Assembly (NCBI GenBank): GCA_049116335.1
Contig: JAGDYZ010000020.1
Location: 25,608 to 89,607 of the forward strand
DNA length: 64,000 nt
Direction of reading: 5' to 3'
Source: CANMIH01 sp049116335
GTDB lineage: Bacteria > Pseudomonadota > Alphaproteobacteria > Rhodobacterales > Rhodobacteraceae
The notes beneath the pieces were generated by a model. That model made no database searches, was not told the origin of the DNA, and saw only the letters and a list, made by a program, of their open reading frames with translations. This document shows positions 9,190-17,554 of this stretch, in pieces. The translations under genes and the position numbers were made by a program. Position 1 is the first letter of the stretch, and each line of letters opens with the position of its first letter.

Positions 9190-9945
9190 ATGGGTATTCT
9201 AGAAGTCAAAGACGTGGGCAAAAACTTCGGTGGCCTCAAAGCTTTGTCAGATGTCAATCTGTCGGTCGCCGAAAACACCTGCCACGCCATTATCGGCCCC
9301 AACGGTGCCGGGAAATCCACCCTGCTCAACTGTCTGGTCGGCAAATTGATCCCCGACACCGGCAGCGTCATGTTTGACGGCCAGTCGGTGCTGGGCCGCA
9401 GCCCACATGAGATCAACCAGATGGGCATCTCGCGTGTGTTCCAGACCCCTGAGATCTTTGCGGATCTCTCGGTGATGGAAAACATGATGATCCCGCTGTT
9501 TGCCAAACGTGATGGGGCCTATCGCCTGCATGCGGTTGAGAAAGTCAGCAACGAACGCACCCTGATCGAAGAAGCCGAACGCATGCTGGGTGACGTCAAC
9601 ATGCTCGACAAACGGGGGATGCATGCGGCGGCCATGTCACGTGGCGACAAACGCCGACTTGAGATGGCCATGTGTCTTGTACAGGACCCAAAGCTTCTGC
9701 TGCTGGACGAGCCAACCGCCGGGATGGCACGGGCCGACACCAACAACACCATCGATCTGCTGATCGAAATCAAGGAAAAGCGCGATATCACCATCGCGAT
9801 CATCGAGCACGACATGCATGTGGTGTTCAGTCTGGCGGATCGGATCACCGTTCTGGCGCAGGGCACCCCCTTGGTTGAAGATCTGCCCGAGAACATCAAA
9901 GGCCACCCGAAGGTCAAAGAGGCCTATCTGGGCGAAGCGCACTGA
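9190..9945 (+). CDS. ABC transporter ATP-binding protein (LivG-like)
   Basis: A 251-residue ATPase with Walker A GPNGAGKST (about 36-44), Walker B LLLLDEP and the switch histidine in IIEHDMHVV. The expected LSxGEQ signature is replaced by MSRGDKRRLE, a variant in which Asp-Lys replace Glu-Gln. This should still bind nucleotide, and I recall the same form in related roseobacter transporters. It energises the LivHM-like channel together with the LivF-like partner. A strong hairpin follows the stop codon before livF. Confidence 0.88.
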   Translation: MGILEVKDVGKNFGGLKALSDVNLSVAENTCHAIIGPNGAGKSTLLNCLVGKLIPDTGSVMFDGQSVLGRSPHEINQMGISRVFQTPEIFADLSVMENMMIPLFAKRDGAYRLHAVEKVSNERTLIEEAERMLGDVNMLDKRGMHAAAMSRGDKRRLEMAMCLVQDPKLLLLDEPTAGMARADTNNTIDLLIEIKEKRDITIAIIEHDMHVVFSLADRITVLAQGTPLVEDLPENIKGHPKVKEAYLGEAH

Positions 9946-9951
9946 TATCTG

Positions 9952-9972
9952 GCGGCGGGTGCATCCCGCCGC
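9952..9972 (+). terminator. Intercistronic hairpin between livG-like and livF-like genes
   Basis: GCGGCGGG and CCCGCCGC form a perfect 8-pair GC stem with a TGCAT loop, followed by TTTCCC. It resembles a weak intrinsic terminator or an RNA-stability element within the operon. Confidence 0.5.
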
Positions 9973-10021
9973 TTTCCCAATTTCGCGGGCCTGACCCGCC
10001 CCTCACCCTGAGGAGACATCC

Positions 10022-10777
10022 ATGAACGTTCGTCCGGATTTTTCGAAAAACGCCAATCAGGCTGAAACAGCCCCCGCCTTCCTCTCGATCTGGGACATGC
10101 ACTCCTATTATGGCGAAAGCTACATCGTGCAGGGCATTTCCTTTAACGTCCATGAGGGCGAGATCCTTGCTCTGCTGGGCCGAAATGGTGCCGGTAAAAC
10201 CACTACGCTGCGGTCAATCGCCCGACTGGACGACCCGCAGGTCCAGCGCGGTGAAATCTGGCTGGATCACCAACCCCTGCACAAGATGGCCTCGCATCAG
10301 GCCGCAACGGTGGGTCTTGGGTTGGTGCCAGAAGATCGCCGCATCATTCCCGGCCTGACGGTCGAAGAGAACCTGAAGCTGGCACAGATCGCGCCGCCCA
10401 TTGGCTGGTCTATCGAGCGCCTCTACGATCTGTTCCCCCGCCTCGGCGAACGCCGCAACCAAGAAGGCATCACCCTGTCCGGAGGTGAACAGCAGATGCT
10501 GGCAATTGCCCGGGCTCTGGCTCGGGATATCAAGGTGCTGTTGCTGGATGAGCCTTATGAAGGTCTGGCCCCGGTGATTGTGGATGAGATCGAAAAGACG
10601 CTCCGCCACATCAAAGAACAGGGCATGACCACCATCATCGTTGAACAGAATGCGGTGCGCGCCCTGCAACTTGCGGATCGCGCGGTGATCCTCGACACCG
10701 GCTCGATTGTGTTTGACGGATCTGCCGCAGAAGTGCTGGAGAACGAACAGCTCCGCGCCGAATATCTGGCGATCTGA
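10022..10777 (+). CDS. ABC transporter ATP-binding protein (LivF-like)
   Basis: A 251-residue ATPase with an extended N-terminus of about 25 residues before the domain. Walker A is GRNGAGKTT, the signature is the canonical LSGGEQQ, Walker B is LLLDEP and the switch histidine position holds a Gln (IIVEQNA), as is normal in LivF. The GAGGAGA ribosome site lies 6 bases upstream. It completes the five-gene transporter and is followed by acsA after 97 bases that contain an 11-base inverted repeat. Confidence 0.88.
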   Translation: MNVRPDFSKNANQAETAPAFLSIWDMHSYYGESYIVQGISFNVHEGEILALLGRNGAGKTTTLRSIARLDDPQVQRGEIWLDHQPLHKMASHQAATVGLGLVPEDRRIIPGLTVEENLKLAQIAPPIGWSIERLYDLFPRLGERRNQEGITLSGGEQQMLAIARALARDIKVLLLDEPYEGLAPVIVDEIEKTLRHIKEQGMTTIIVEQNAVRALQLADRAVILDTGSIVFDGSAAEVLENEQLRAEYLAI

Positions 10778-10789
10778 CGGCTCTTGCCG

Positions 10790-10837
10790 CTGCGCGACAA
10801 AGGTCAAGGCGAAAGTCTCCTTGCAATTGTCGCGCAG
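10790..10837 (+). promoter_or_regulatory. Inverted repeat and TTGCAA element upstream of acsA
   Basis: CTGCGCGACAA (10790-10800) and TTGTCGCGCAG (10827-10837) are perfect 11-base inverted copies separated by 26 bases. Between them lies TCCTTGCAATT (10818-10828), which also occurs in front of the DUF2083 regulator gene. The block could be an operator, an RNA hairpin in the acsA leader, or both. Confidence 0.45.
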
Positions 10838-10874
10838 ACTGGCTTCCCTGCCGTCAAAATTTGAGGAGGACACC

Positions 10875-12818
10875 ATGAGCAAGACCTATGCTCCCGCCGC
10901 CGATCTGGTGGCACGTGCGCATGTAGATGCGGGACGGTATGATGAGATGTATGCGCGGTCGATTTCTGATCCCGAGGGGTTCTGGGCGGATCAGGCGCAG
11001 CGCCTAGACTGGATCAAAGCCCCCACCCAGATCAAGGACGTCGATTACACCTTTGGTCAGGTCAAGATCAACTGGTACGCCGATGGCACGCTGAATGTGG
11101 CCGCCAACTGTATCGACCGCCATCTTGCGACCCGCGGCGATCAGACGGCGATCATCTGGGAACCCGACAGCCCCGACGAGCCCGCCCAGCACATCACCTA
11201 TAAAGAGCTGCACAAAAACACCTGCCGCATGGCCAATGTGCTCGAAAGCCTCGGCGTGGGCAAGGGCGACCGGGTGGTGATCTATCTGCCCATGGTGCCT
11301 GAGGCCGCCTATGCCATGCTGGCCTGTGCGCGCATTGGTGCGATCCATTCGATTGTCTTTGCCGGCTTCTCGCCCGATGCGCTGGCGGCGCGGGTGAACG
11401 GCTGTGACGCCAAGGTGCTCATCACCGCGGATGAGGCCCCGCGCGGCGGCCGCAAGACCCCGCTCAAGACCAATGCCGACAAGGCACTCTTGCATTGCAA
11501 AGACACGGTCAAATGTCTGGTGGTCAAGCGCACCGGCGGTCAGACCACCTGGGTGGATGGTCGTGATTTCGACTACAACGAAATGGCGCTTGAGGTCAGC
11601 GAGTTTAATCAACCCGCCGAGATGAACGCCGAAGATCCGCTGTTCATTCTCTACACCTCCGGCTCCACCGGACAACCCAAAGGCGTGGTGCACAGCTCGG
11701 GCGGCTATCTCACCTATGCGGCGCTGACCCATGAGGTGACCTTTGATTACCATGACGGCGACGTCTACTGGTGCACCGCCGATGTGGGCTGGGTCACCGG
11801 CCACAGCTATATCGTCTATGGCCCGCTGGCCAATGGGGCCACCACGCTGATGTTCGAAGGTGTACCCACCTTCCCCGATGCCTCGCGCTTCTGGCAGGTC
11901 TGTGAAAAGCACAAAGTCACCCAGTTCTACACCGCCCCCACCGCCATCCGGGCGCTGATGGGTCAGGGCAATGAGTTTGTGGAGAAATGCGACCTCTCCA
12001 GCCTGCGCATCCTCGGCACGGTGGGCGAGCCCATCAACCCGGAGGCCTGGAACTGGTACAATGATGTGGTCGGCGGCGGGCGCTGCCCGATTGTTGACAC
12101 CTGGTGGCAGACCGAAACCGGCGGGCATCTGATGACCCCGCTGCCCGGCGCCCATGCCACCAAACCCGGTGCGGCGATGAAGCCCTTCTTTGGCGTGCAG
12201 CCGGTGGTGCTGGACCCGGCCTCGGGCGCGGAGATCCACGAAACACCAACCGAGGGTGTGCTGTGTATCAAAGACAGTTGGCCCGGTCAGATGCGCACCG
12301 TCTGGGGCGATCATGAGCGGTTCGAGAAGACCTATTTCTCGGATTACAAAGGCTATTACTTCACCGGCGATGGCTGTCGCCGCGACGAGGATGGCGATTA
12401 CTGGATCACCGGCCGCGTCGATGATGTGATCAATGTCTCGGGCCACCGCATGGGCACCGCCGAGGTGGAAAGCGCGCTTGTGGCCCATGAGAAGGTCGCC
12501 GAAGCCGCCGTTGTGGGCTATCCGCATGAGATCAAAGGTCAGGGCATCTATTGCTATGTCACCCTGATGAACGGCGAAGAACCCAGCGAGGAGCTGCGCA
12601 AAGAGCTGCGCACCTGGGTGCGGACCGAGATTGGCCCCATCGCCAGCCCGGATCTGATCCAATGGGCCCCCGGCCTGCCCAAAACCCGCTCCGGCAAAAT
12701 CATGCGCCGCATCCTGCGCAAAATCGCCGAAAACGACTACGGCGCCCTCGGCGACACCTCAACCCTCGCAGACCCTTCCGTCGTTGAGGATTTGATCGAG
12801 AACCGGATGAATCGCTGA
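10875..12818 (+). CDS. acsA: Acetyl-CoA synthetase
   Basis: A 647-residue AMP-forming acetyl-CoA synthetase, the usual family length. It makes acetyl-CoA from acetate, ATP and CoA in the cytoplasm. Visible motifs are YTSGSTGQPKG at about 260-270, the adenylate-binding TWWQTETGG motif, TGDGCRRDEDGDYWITGR and the acetylatable catalytic lysine K608 in TRSGKIMRR. The start at 10875 is set by GAGGAGGA 5 bases upstream. It ends the transporter operon and has its own strong terminator. Local codons are very GC-rich even for this window. The DUF2083 regulator and the SSS-type kinase nearby suggest acetate-responsive control. Confidence 0.96.
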   Translation: MSKTYAPAADLVARAHVDAGRYDEMYARSISDPEGFWADQAQRLDWIKAPTQIKDVDYTFGQVKINWYADGTLNVAANCIDRHLATRGDQTAIIWEPDSPDEPAQHITYKELHKNTCRMANVLESLGVGKGDRVVIYLPMVPEAAYAMLACARIGAIHSIVFAGFSPDALAARVNGCDAKVLITADEAPRGGRKTPLKTNADKALLHCKDTVKCLVVKRTGGQTTWVDGRDFDYNEMALEVSEFNQPAEMNAEDPLFILYTSGSTGQPKGVVHSSGGYLTYAALTHEVTFDYHDGDVYWCTADVGWVTGHSYIVYGPLANGATTLMFEGVPTFPDASRFWQVCEKHKVTQFYTAPTAIRALMGQGNEFVEKCDLSSLRILGTVGEPINPEAWNWYNDVVGGGRCPIVDTWWQTETGGHLMTPLPGAHATKPGAAMKPFFGVQPVVLDPASGAEIHETPTEGVLCIKDSWPGQMRTVWGDHERFEKTYFSDYKGYYFTGDGCRRDEDGDYWITGRVDDVINVSGHRMGTAEVESALVAHEKVAEAAVVGYPHEIKGQGIYCYVTLMNGEEPSEELRKELRTWVRTEIGPIASPDLIQWAPGLPKTRSGKIMRRILRKIAENDYGALGDTSTLADPSVVEDLIENRMNR

Positions 12819-12840
12819 TCCGCGTCATATCTCATGAGAC

Positions 12841-12864
12841 AGGCGGCCCACGGGCCGCCTTTTT
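12841..12864 (+). terminator. Rho-independent terminator of the transporter-acsA operon
   Basis: AGGCGGCC and GGCCGCCT form a perfect 8-pair stem with a CACG loop, followed by a TTTT run, 22 bases after the acsA stop codon. Confidence 0.88.
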
Positions 12865-12979
12865 CTGTCCATGGCTTAGGGTCAGCGCAAAAATTGACCA
12901 CAATTTTAAGGGCGTGCTGCAAACAGCGTTAACATGTGGTAACTTGTTGGACGTGGGGTATTGGTAAAGGAGCAACGTT

Positions 12980-13369
12980 ATGCCCATGACAGGGCCCGCA
13001 TTATGGACCGCCCCCTTGGCCACCGGACATCCACATGGGTTGCCCGAAGCCCGACGCACCGACAATCCAGCCAAGAAAGTCCAGCCGGTTAAAAAGGGCC
13101 GCGCCAGTGATGCCACCTCTCAACATGACTATGCTGAGCAGGAAGAGCACTCTGCCGCTCCACAACCATTCGACCAGCCATCAGACGAGGATCACTCTGA
13201 ATTTTCGGAAGGCCCCAGCCTGATGCAGCAGGAAATTTGTCACTTGCTGGACGAGCAGGCCGAGGCGCCGGAGCAAGCGCCTTTGCCCGCCTCGACGCCT
13301 CCAAAGCTGGCTGCCTATGAAGAAACCGCCAGCCTGTCTCGCAAGTCTGTTTTCAAAACCTTGCCGTAA
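12980..13369 (+). CDS. Hypothetical acidic, Pro/Glu-rich small protein
   Basis: A 129-residue protein with an AAAGGAG ribosome site 7 bases upstream of its ATG. It has no hydrophobic segment or signal peptide. The N-terminal half is basic (NPAKKVQPVKKGRA) and the rest is rich in Glu, Asp, Pro and Ser, so it is probably largely disordered, with one helical stretch around SLMQQEICHLLDEQAEAPEQ. The last 55 bases overlap the 3' end of the convergent acyl-CoA ligase gene, so a few C-terminal residues are doubly constrained. I recognise no family. It may be a small regulator or adaptor, but nothing in the sequence decides this. Confidence 0.6.
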   Translation: MPMTGPALWTAPLATGHPHGLPEARRTDNPAKKVQPVKKGRASDATSQHDYAEQEEHSAAPQPFDQPSDEDHSEFSEGPSLMQQEICHLLDEQAEAPEQAPLPASTPPKLAAYEETASLSRKSVFKTLP

Positions 13370-14826
13370 TTGTTCTTCGGCAGCGCGTCGACAGTGATGT
13401 AGTGTTTGGGACGTTTGAACCGCGCGATATGATCCAGACAATAGGTGTCGAGCACCTGTGTATCGATCTCGCTATTGGGGACAACAAAGGCCACAACCTC
13501 TTCACCCCATTCTGGGTGGGGTTTGCCAACCACGGCCACTTCAGACACCGAAGGATGATCCTGCAACACCTCTTCTACCTCACGTGGGTAAATGTTGGTG
13601 CCGCCGGAAATGATCATATCACGTGAGCGATCTTTCATCGTCACGTAGCCATCTTCATCCATCGCGCCCATGTCACCGGTCCAGAGCCAACCGCCCTTGA
13701 GGGTTTTCTCGGTCGCCTCGGGGTTTTGCCAATAGCCGGACATGACAATGTCGCCCCGCACAAGAATTTCACCCACCTCACCTGCGGGCAGTAACCTGCC
13801 ATCTTCATCCGCAATGGCCACTTCAACAGCTGATTGCGCTTTGCCCACAGATCCCAAACGTTCCCGCCAGCGCGGATGGCTGCGATCGGTCACATCATGC
13901 CGGGACAGGGCCGTGATCCCCATCGGGCATTCCCCCTGTCCATAGATCTGCGCAAACACTGGCCCGAACCAATCCACCGCCTCGATGATATCCGCGATAT
14001 ACATTGGCCCACCGGCATAGACGATGGTGTTGAGACCGGCCCCACGGCGGTACAGATCTTTGGCGGTGCGGGTCAGGCGCTGGACCATGGTGGGTGCCAT
14101 GAACATATGAACCCGGTCAAAATGCGCGGCCAGATCCAGCACTTCAACCTCATCAAACCCACCGGATGGGGGAAAGACATGCGCGGCACCGGCACGAACA
14201 TGCATCATGCTATAGATCCCGGCCCCGTGGCTGGCCGGCGCGCTATAGATCACCGTGTCGTTTTCGGTCACCAGGTCACAATCCACCTGATAACACAGGC
14301 TCATGTTGATCAGCATGCGGTGGGTCATCATCACACCTTTGGGGCGGCCCGTGGTGCCCGAGGTGTAAAACAACCAGGCGAGATCGGTAGGCGCCCGCGC
14401 CGTGATGTCTGTCAGAGGAGCATGAGCCGTCATCTCAGACCAAACCGGAGAACCCGTCTCAATCACAGTGACGTCGCTGGCGGCACTCAGACCTGGGGCC
14501 AAATCCCCGGTGGCAAAGGCCAGTTTAGCACCTGAATTTTCGATGATCCAAGTCGCCTCACGGGCATGAAGTTTGGCATTGATCGGGACAACCGCCGCGC
14601 CAGCGTACCAGATGGCATATTCCGCGATCAGGTAATCCGGCACATTTTTCATAAACAATGCAACGCGATCGCCCGAAGTAACTCCCCGAGCTACCAGCGC
14701 TCCGGCCAAAGCCATGACGTCCGAGTGGAAGGCCCCATAGGATTTGACCAACGTTTGGCCCAGAAACAGCGCCGGGCGATCCGGTGATTGTTGAGCCCGT
14801 CGCGCCAACCAAAGTGCAATGTTCAT
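13315..14826 (-). CDS. AMP-forming acyl-CoA synthetase (class I adenylate-forming)
   Basis: A 503-residue ligase. The phosphate-binding motif FYTSGTTGRPKG is at about 153-164, the YGQGECP core (equivalent to YGxTE) is in the middle, WLWTGDMG and the hinge region around YVTMKDRSRDMIISGG follow, and the catalytic lysine lies in PKNNYGKVLK near the C-terminus. It activates a carboxylic acid to its acyl-CoA; chain length cannot be read from sequence. GGGAGGGG precedes the ATG. It is convergent with the small hypothetical gene and divergent from accB, so it stands as a single transcription unit. Confidence 0.88.
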   Translation of the reverse strand: MNIALWLARRAQQSPDRPALFLGQTLVKSYGAFHSDVMALAGALVARGVTSGDRVALFMKNVPDYLIAEYAIWYAGAAVVPINAKLHAREATWIIENSGAKLAFATGDLAPGLSAASDVTVIETGSPVWSEMTAHAPLTDITARAPTDLAWLFYTSGTTGRPKGVMMTHRMLINMSLCYQVDCDLVTENDTVIYSAPASHGAGIYSMMHVRAGAAHVFPPSGGFDEVEVLDLAAHFDRVHMFMAPTMVQRLTRTAKDLYRRGAGLNTIVYAGGPMYIADIIEAVDWFGPVFAQIYGQGECPMGITALSRHDVTDRSHPRWRERLGSVGKAQSAVEVAIADEDGRLLPAGEVGEILVRGDIVMSGYWQNPEATEKTLKGGWLWTGDMGAMDEDGYVTMKDRSRDMIISGGTNIYPREVEEVLQDHPSVSEVAVVGKPHPEWGEEVVAFVVPNSEIDTQVLDTYCLDHIARFKRPKHYITVDALPKNNYGKVLKTDLRDRLAVSS

Positions 14827-14999
14827 TTTTCCCCTCCCATTCTCGCCTCATCGCACTTAAATCCTGATGTGAACGCGGCTGCAATCGCTGGGACGTAAGG
14901 TCACAGGAACGCTTTTCACCAGCGACTGCTTAGCTTATAAGCAGGCAACCGCATCGGAGGCAGGGGCCTCTGAGCACATGACGCAATGGCGAGGACCGC

Positions 15000-15494
15000 A
15001 TGAGCAAGAATAACCACGACTCGGATGTAGCCTTTATCAAGGCTCTGGCAGAGCTGCTTCAGGAAAACGATCTGACCGAGCTGGAGGTCATGCGCGAATA
15101 TGGCGAAGACAACAGCCTCAACGTTCGTGTCAGCCGTGCCCAAAACATCACCATGGCCGCCCCTGTTGCGGCTCCTGTTGCCGCCGCCCCTGTTGCCGCT
15201 GCAGCACCTGTCGCAGCTGCGCCTGCGGCTGCGGATATGCCAGAAGATCCTGCAGCCCATCCCGGTGCAGTGACATCGCCGATGGTTGGCACCGTTTATC
15301 TTCAGGCCGAACCCGGCGCGCCGTCGTTCATTTCGGTTGGCACGCAGGTCAAAGAAGGTGACACCCTTCTGATCGTTGAAGCCATGAAGACCATGAACCA
15401 CATTCCCGCGCCCAAATCTGGCACCGTGAAGCGTATTCTGGTCGAAGATGGCGCAGCAGTGGAATACGGCGCCCCGCTTGTTATCCTCGAATAA
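15000..15494 (+). CDS. accB: Biotin carboxyl carrier protein of acetyl-CoA carboxylase
   Basis: A 164-residue carrier. The N-terminal domain (1-50) is followed by an Ala/Pro/Val-rich linker (about 52-80) and the biotinyl domain. The biotin-accepting lysine is K130 in VEAMKTMNHI. GAGGA lies 6 bases before the ATG. It is followed after 11 bases by accC, the usual alphaproteobacterial pair. Biotin carboxylated here feeds malonyl-CoA synthesis for fatty acids. Confidence 0.97.
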   Translation: MSKNNHDSDVAFIKALAELLQENDLTELEVMREYGEDNSLNVRVSRAQNITMAAPVAAPVAAAPVAAAAPVAAAPAAADMPEDPAAHPGAVTSPMVGTVYLQAEPGAPSFISVGTQVKEGDTLLIVEAMKTMNHIPAPKSGTVKRILVEDGAAVEYGAPLVILE

Positions 15495-15505
15495 GGAAAA
15501 CAGGC

Positions 15506-16858
15506 ATGTTTGATAAAATCCTGATTGCCAACCGTGGAGAGATCGCGCTGCGCGTCATCCGCGCCTGTCGCGAGATGGGCATCCAGTCGGTTGCAGTTCA
15601 CTCAACAGCAGATGCGGATGCCATGCATGTGCGCATGGCCGACGAAGCCATCTGCATTGGCCCGGCGCCGGGCACCGACAGCTATCTGTCAATCCCGTCG
15701 ATCATTGCCGCCTGTGAAGTCACCGGCGCGCAGGCAATCCACCCGGGCTATGGCTTTTTGTCAGAGAACGCTCGGTTTGTTGAGATTGTCGAAGATCACG
15801 GCCTGAAGTTCATTGGCCCGACCTCGAAGCACATCACCATGATGGGCGACAAGATCACAGCAAAAGACACCATGAAGGACCTGGGCGTGCCCTGCGTTCC
15901 CGGGTCTGACGGTGGTGTGCCTGATGTCGAATCTGCGCTGAAAATCGGTGAGGACTTTGGCTATCCCGTCATCGTGAAAGCCACCGCAGGTGGCGGTGGG
16001 CGTGGCATGAAAGTTGCCAATAGCGCCGAAGAGATGACCGTCGCCTTTCAAACCGCGCGGACTGAATCCAAAGCTGCCTTTGGCAATGACGAAGTCTACA
16101 TCGAGAAGTATTTGACCACCCCGCGCCACATCGAAATCCAGGTCTTTGGGGATGGCAAAGGCAACGCGGTCCATTTGGGTGAGCGGGATTGCTCGCTTCA
16201 GCGCCGCCACCAAAAGGTGTTTGAAGAGGCCCCCGGCCCCTGCATCACACCAGAAGAGCGCGCAGCAATCGGCAAAACCTGTGCCGATGCGGTGGCTCAG
16301 ATGGGCTATGCCGGTGCCGGAACAATTGAGTTCCTCTATGAAAAGGGTGAGTTCTTCTTCATCGAGATGAACACCCGCCTGCAGGTGGAACATCCGGTGA
16401 CCGAGAACATCTTTGGTGTCGACCTTGTGCGCGAACAGATCCGCGTTGCGGCTGGTTTGCCGCTGTCGATCACGCAAGATGAGCTGCAAATCAACGGTCA
16501 CTCGATCGAAGTGCGCCTGAACGCCGAGCGTCTGCCAAACTTCGCACCCTGCCCCGGTCAGATCACAGCGTATCACGCACCTGGCGGTCTTGGCGTGCGC
16601 GTCGATTCTGCGCTGTACAACGGCTATAAGATCCCGCCTTATTACGACAGCTTGATTGGTAAGCTGATTGTACACGGACGTGACCGGCCCGAGGCATTGG
16701 CTCGGTTGAACCGCGCTCTGGGCGAGCTGATCATCGACGGTGTTGAGACCACGACCCCGCTGTTTCATGCCCTGCTGCAGGAAAAAGACATCCACACCGG
16801 CGAGTACAATATCCACTGGTTGGAGAAATGGCTCGATGCCGGTGGCCTGGAAAAGTAA
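15506..16858 (+). CDS. accC: Biotin carboxylase subunit of acetyl-CoA carboxylase
   Basis: A 450-residue ATP-grasp enzyme that carboxylates the biotin on AccB. Motifs are the N-terminal MFDKILIANRGEIALR, the glycine-rich ATP loop KATAGGGGRGMK, the catalytic ERDCSLQRRHQKVFEEAPGP block and the metal-binding EMNTRLQVEHPVTE. Length and motifs match the family exactly. AAGGAAAA precedes the ATG. A hairpin terminator follows the stop codon. Confidence 0.97.
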   Translation: MFDKILIANRGEIALRVIRACREMGIQSVAVHSTADADAMHVRMADEAICIGPAPGTDSYLSIPSIIAACEVTGAQAIHPGYGFLSENARFVEIVEDHGLKFIGPTSKHITMMGDKITAKDTMKDLGVPCVPGSDGGVPDVESALKIGEDFGYPVIVKATAGGGGRGMKVANSAEEMTVAFQTARTESKAAFGNDEVYIEKYLTTPRHIEIQVFGDGKGNAVHLGERDCSLQRRHQKVFEEAPGPCITPEERAAIGKTCADAVAQMGYAGAGTIEFLYEKGEFFFIEMNTRLQVEHPVTENIFGVDLVREQIRVAAGLPLSITQDELQINGHSIEVRLNAERLPNFAPCPGQITAYHAPGGLGVRVDSALYNGYKIPPYYDSLIGKLIVHGRDRPEALARLNRALGELIIDGVETTTPLFHALLQEKDIHTGEYNIHWLEKWLDAGGLEK

Positions 16859-16865
16859 GACAGTG

Positions 16866-16893
16866 GGGCCTCTTTCCAGATGGAAAGGGGCCC
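16866..16893 (+). terminator. Terminator-like hairpin after accC
   Basis: GGGCCTCTTTCC pairs with GGAAAGGGGCCC (12 pairs, one G-T) around an AGAT loop, 8 bases after the accC stop codon. Only TTCC follows, so read-through into aat is possible. The in-frame ATG at 16880 of the aat reading frame lies inside this hairpin, which argues against it as a start. Confidence 0.65.
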
Positions 16894-16918
16894 TTCCACT
16901 TCGAAGGATCGACCCCCG

Positions 16919-17554
16919 GTGACACTGACAACCGATCTGCTGCTACATGCGTATGAGATCGGCATTTTTCCGATGGCCGAAGCGCAGGATGATCCCGAGA
17001 TTTTCTGGGTGGATCCCAAACACCGCGGCATTCTTCCCATCACAAAGTTCCACATCTCACGCTCACTCGCGCGGCAACTCCGCCGGAATGAATATCAGGT
17101 GACGTTAAACCGGGAATTTGCGGGCGTGATTGACGCCTGCGCAGACAGGGATGAGACTTGGATCAATGCAGAAATTCGCCGCCTTTATCTTGAGCTCCAT
17201 GCGAAAGGTCGCGCCCATTCACTCGAAGTCTGGATGAATGGCGCGCTTGCCGGAGGCGTGTATGGCGTGACCGTTGGGGCCGCGTTTTGTGGGGAATCCA
17301 TGTTTTCGCGTCAAACCGGTGGCTCGAAAATCGCTCTGGCCTGGATCTGTGATCTCTTGGCACGCACAGGGTTCACGTTGTTTGACACACAGTTTCTAAC
17401 CCCCCATCTGGCGAGCCTCGGGGCGGTTGAAATTCCTCGGGATGACTATCATCAGCGGCTAGAAGAGGCGCTTGAGTTGCCCGCAGACATCCTCTCAGCG
17501 CCCTTGGCCCACTGTGGTCAGGATGTGGTACAGCGCAACACCCAGACGTCGTAA
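16919..17554 (+). CDS. aat: Leucyl/phenylalanyl-tRNA-protein transferase
   Basis: A 211-residue enzyme that adds Leu or Phe to N-terminal Arg or Lys of proteins, creating N-degrons for the ClpS/ClpAP pathway. Hallmarks are LLLHAYEIGIFPMAE, FWVDPKHRGILPI, the central AGGVYGVTVGAAFCGESMFSR block and the LARTGFTLFDTQF segment. I place the start at GTG 16919 because AAGGA lies upstream and the protein then matches usual family size; the ATG at 16880 lies inside a hairpin and has no ribosome site. The 3' end overlaps the convergent DUF2155 gene by 37 bases. Confidence 0.93.
   Translation: MTLTTDLLLHAYEIGIFPMAEAQDDPEIFWVDPKHRGILPITKFHISRSLARQLRRNEYQVTLNREFAGVIDACADRDETWINAEIRRLYLELHAKGRAHSLEVWMNGALAGGVYGVTVGAAFCGESMFSRQTGGSKIALAWICDLLARTGFTLFDTQFLTPHLASLGAVEIPRDDYHQRLEEALELPADILSAPLAHCGQDVVQRNTQTS

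Noticed and set aside
11004..12662. Very long open frame (552 codons) on the minus strand
   Set aside because: It is fully antisense to acsA and arises from the high GC content and codon bias of that gene; it has no ribosome site or domain.
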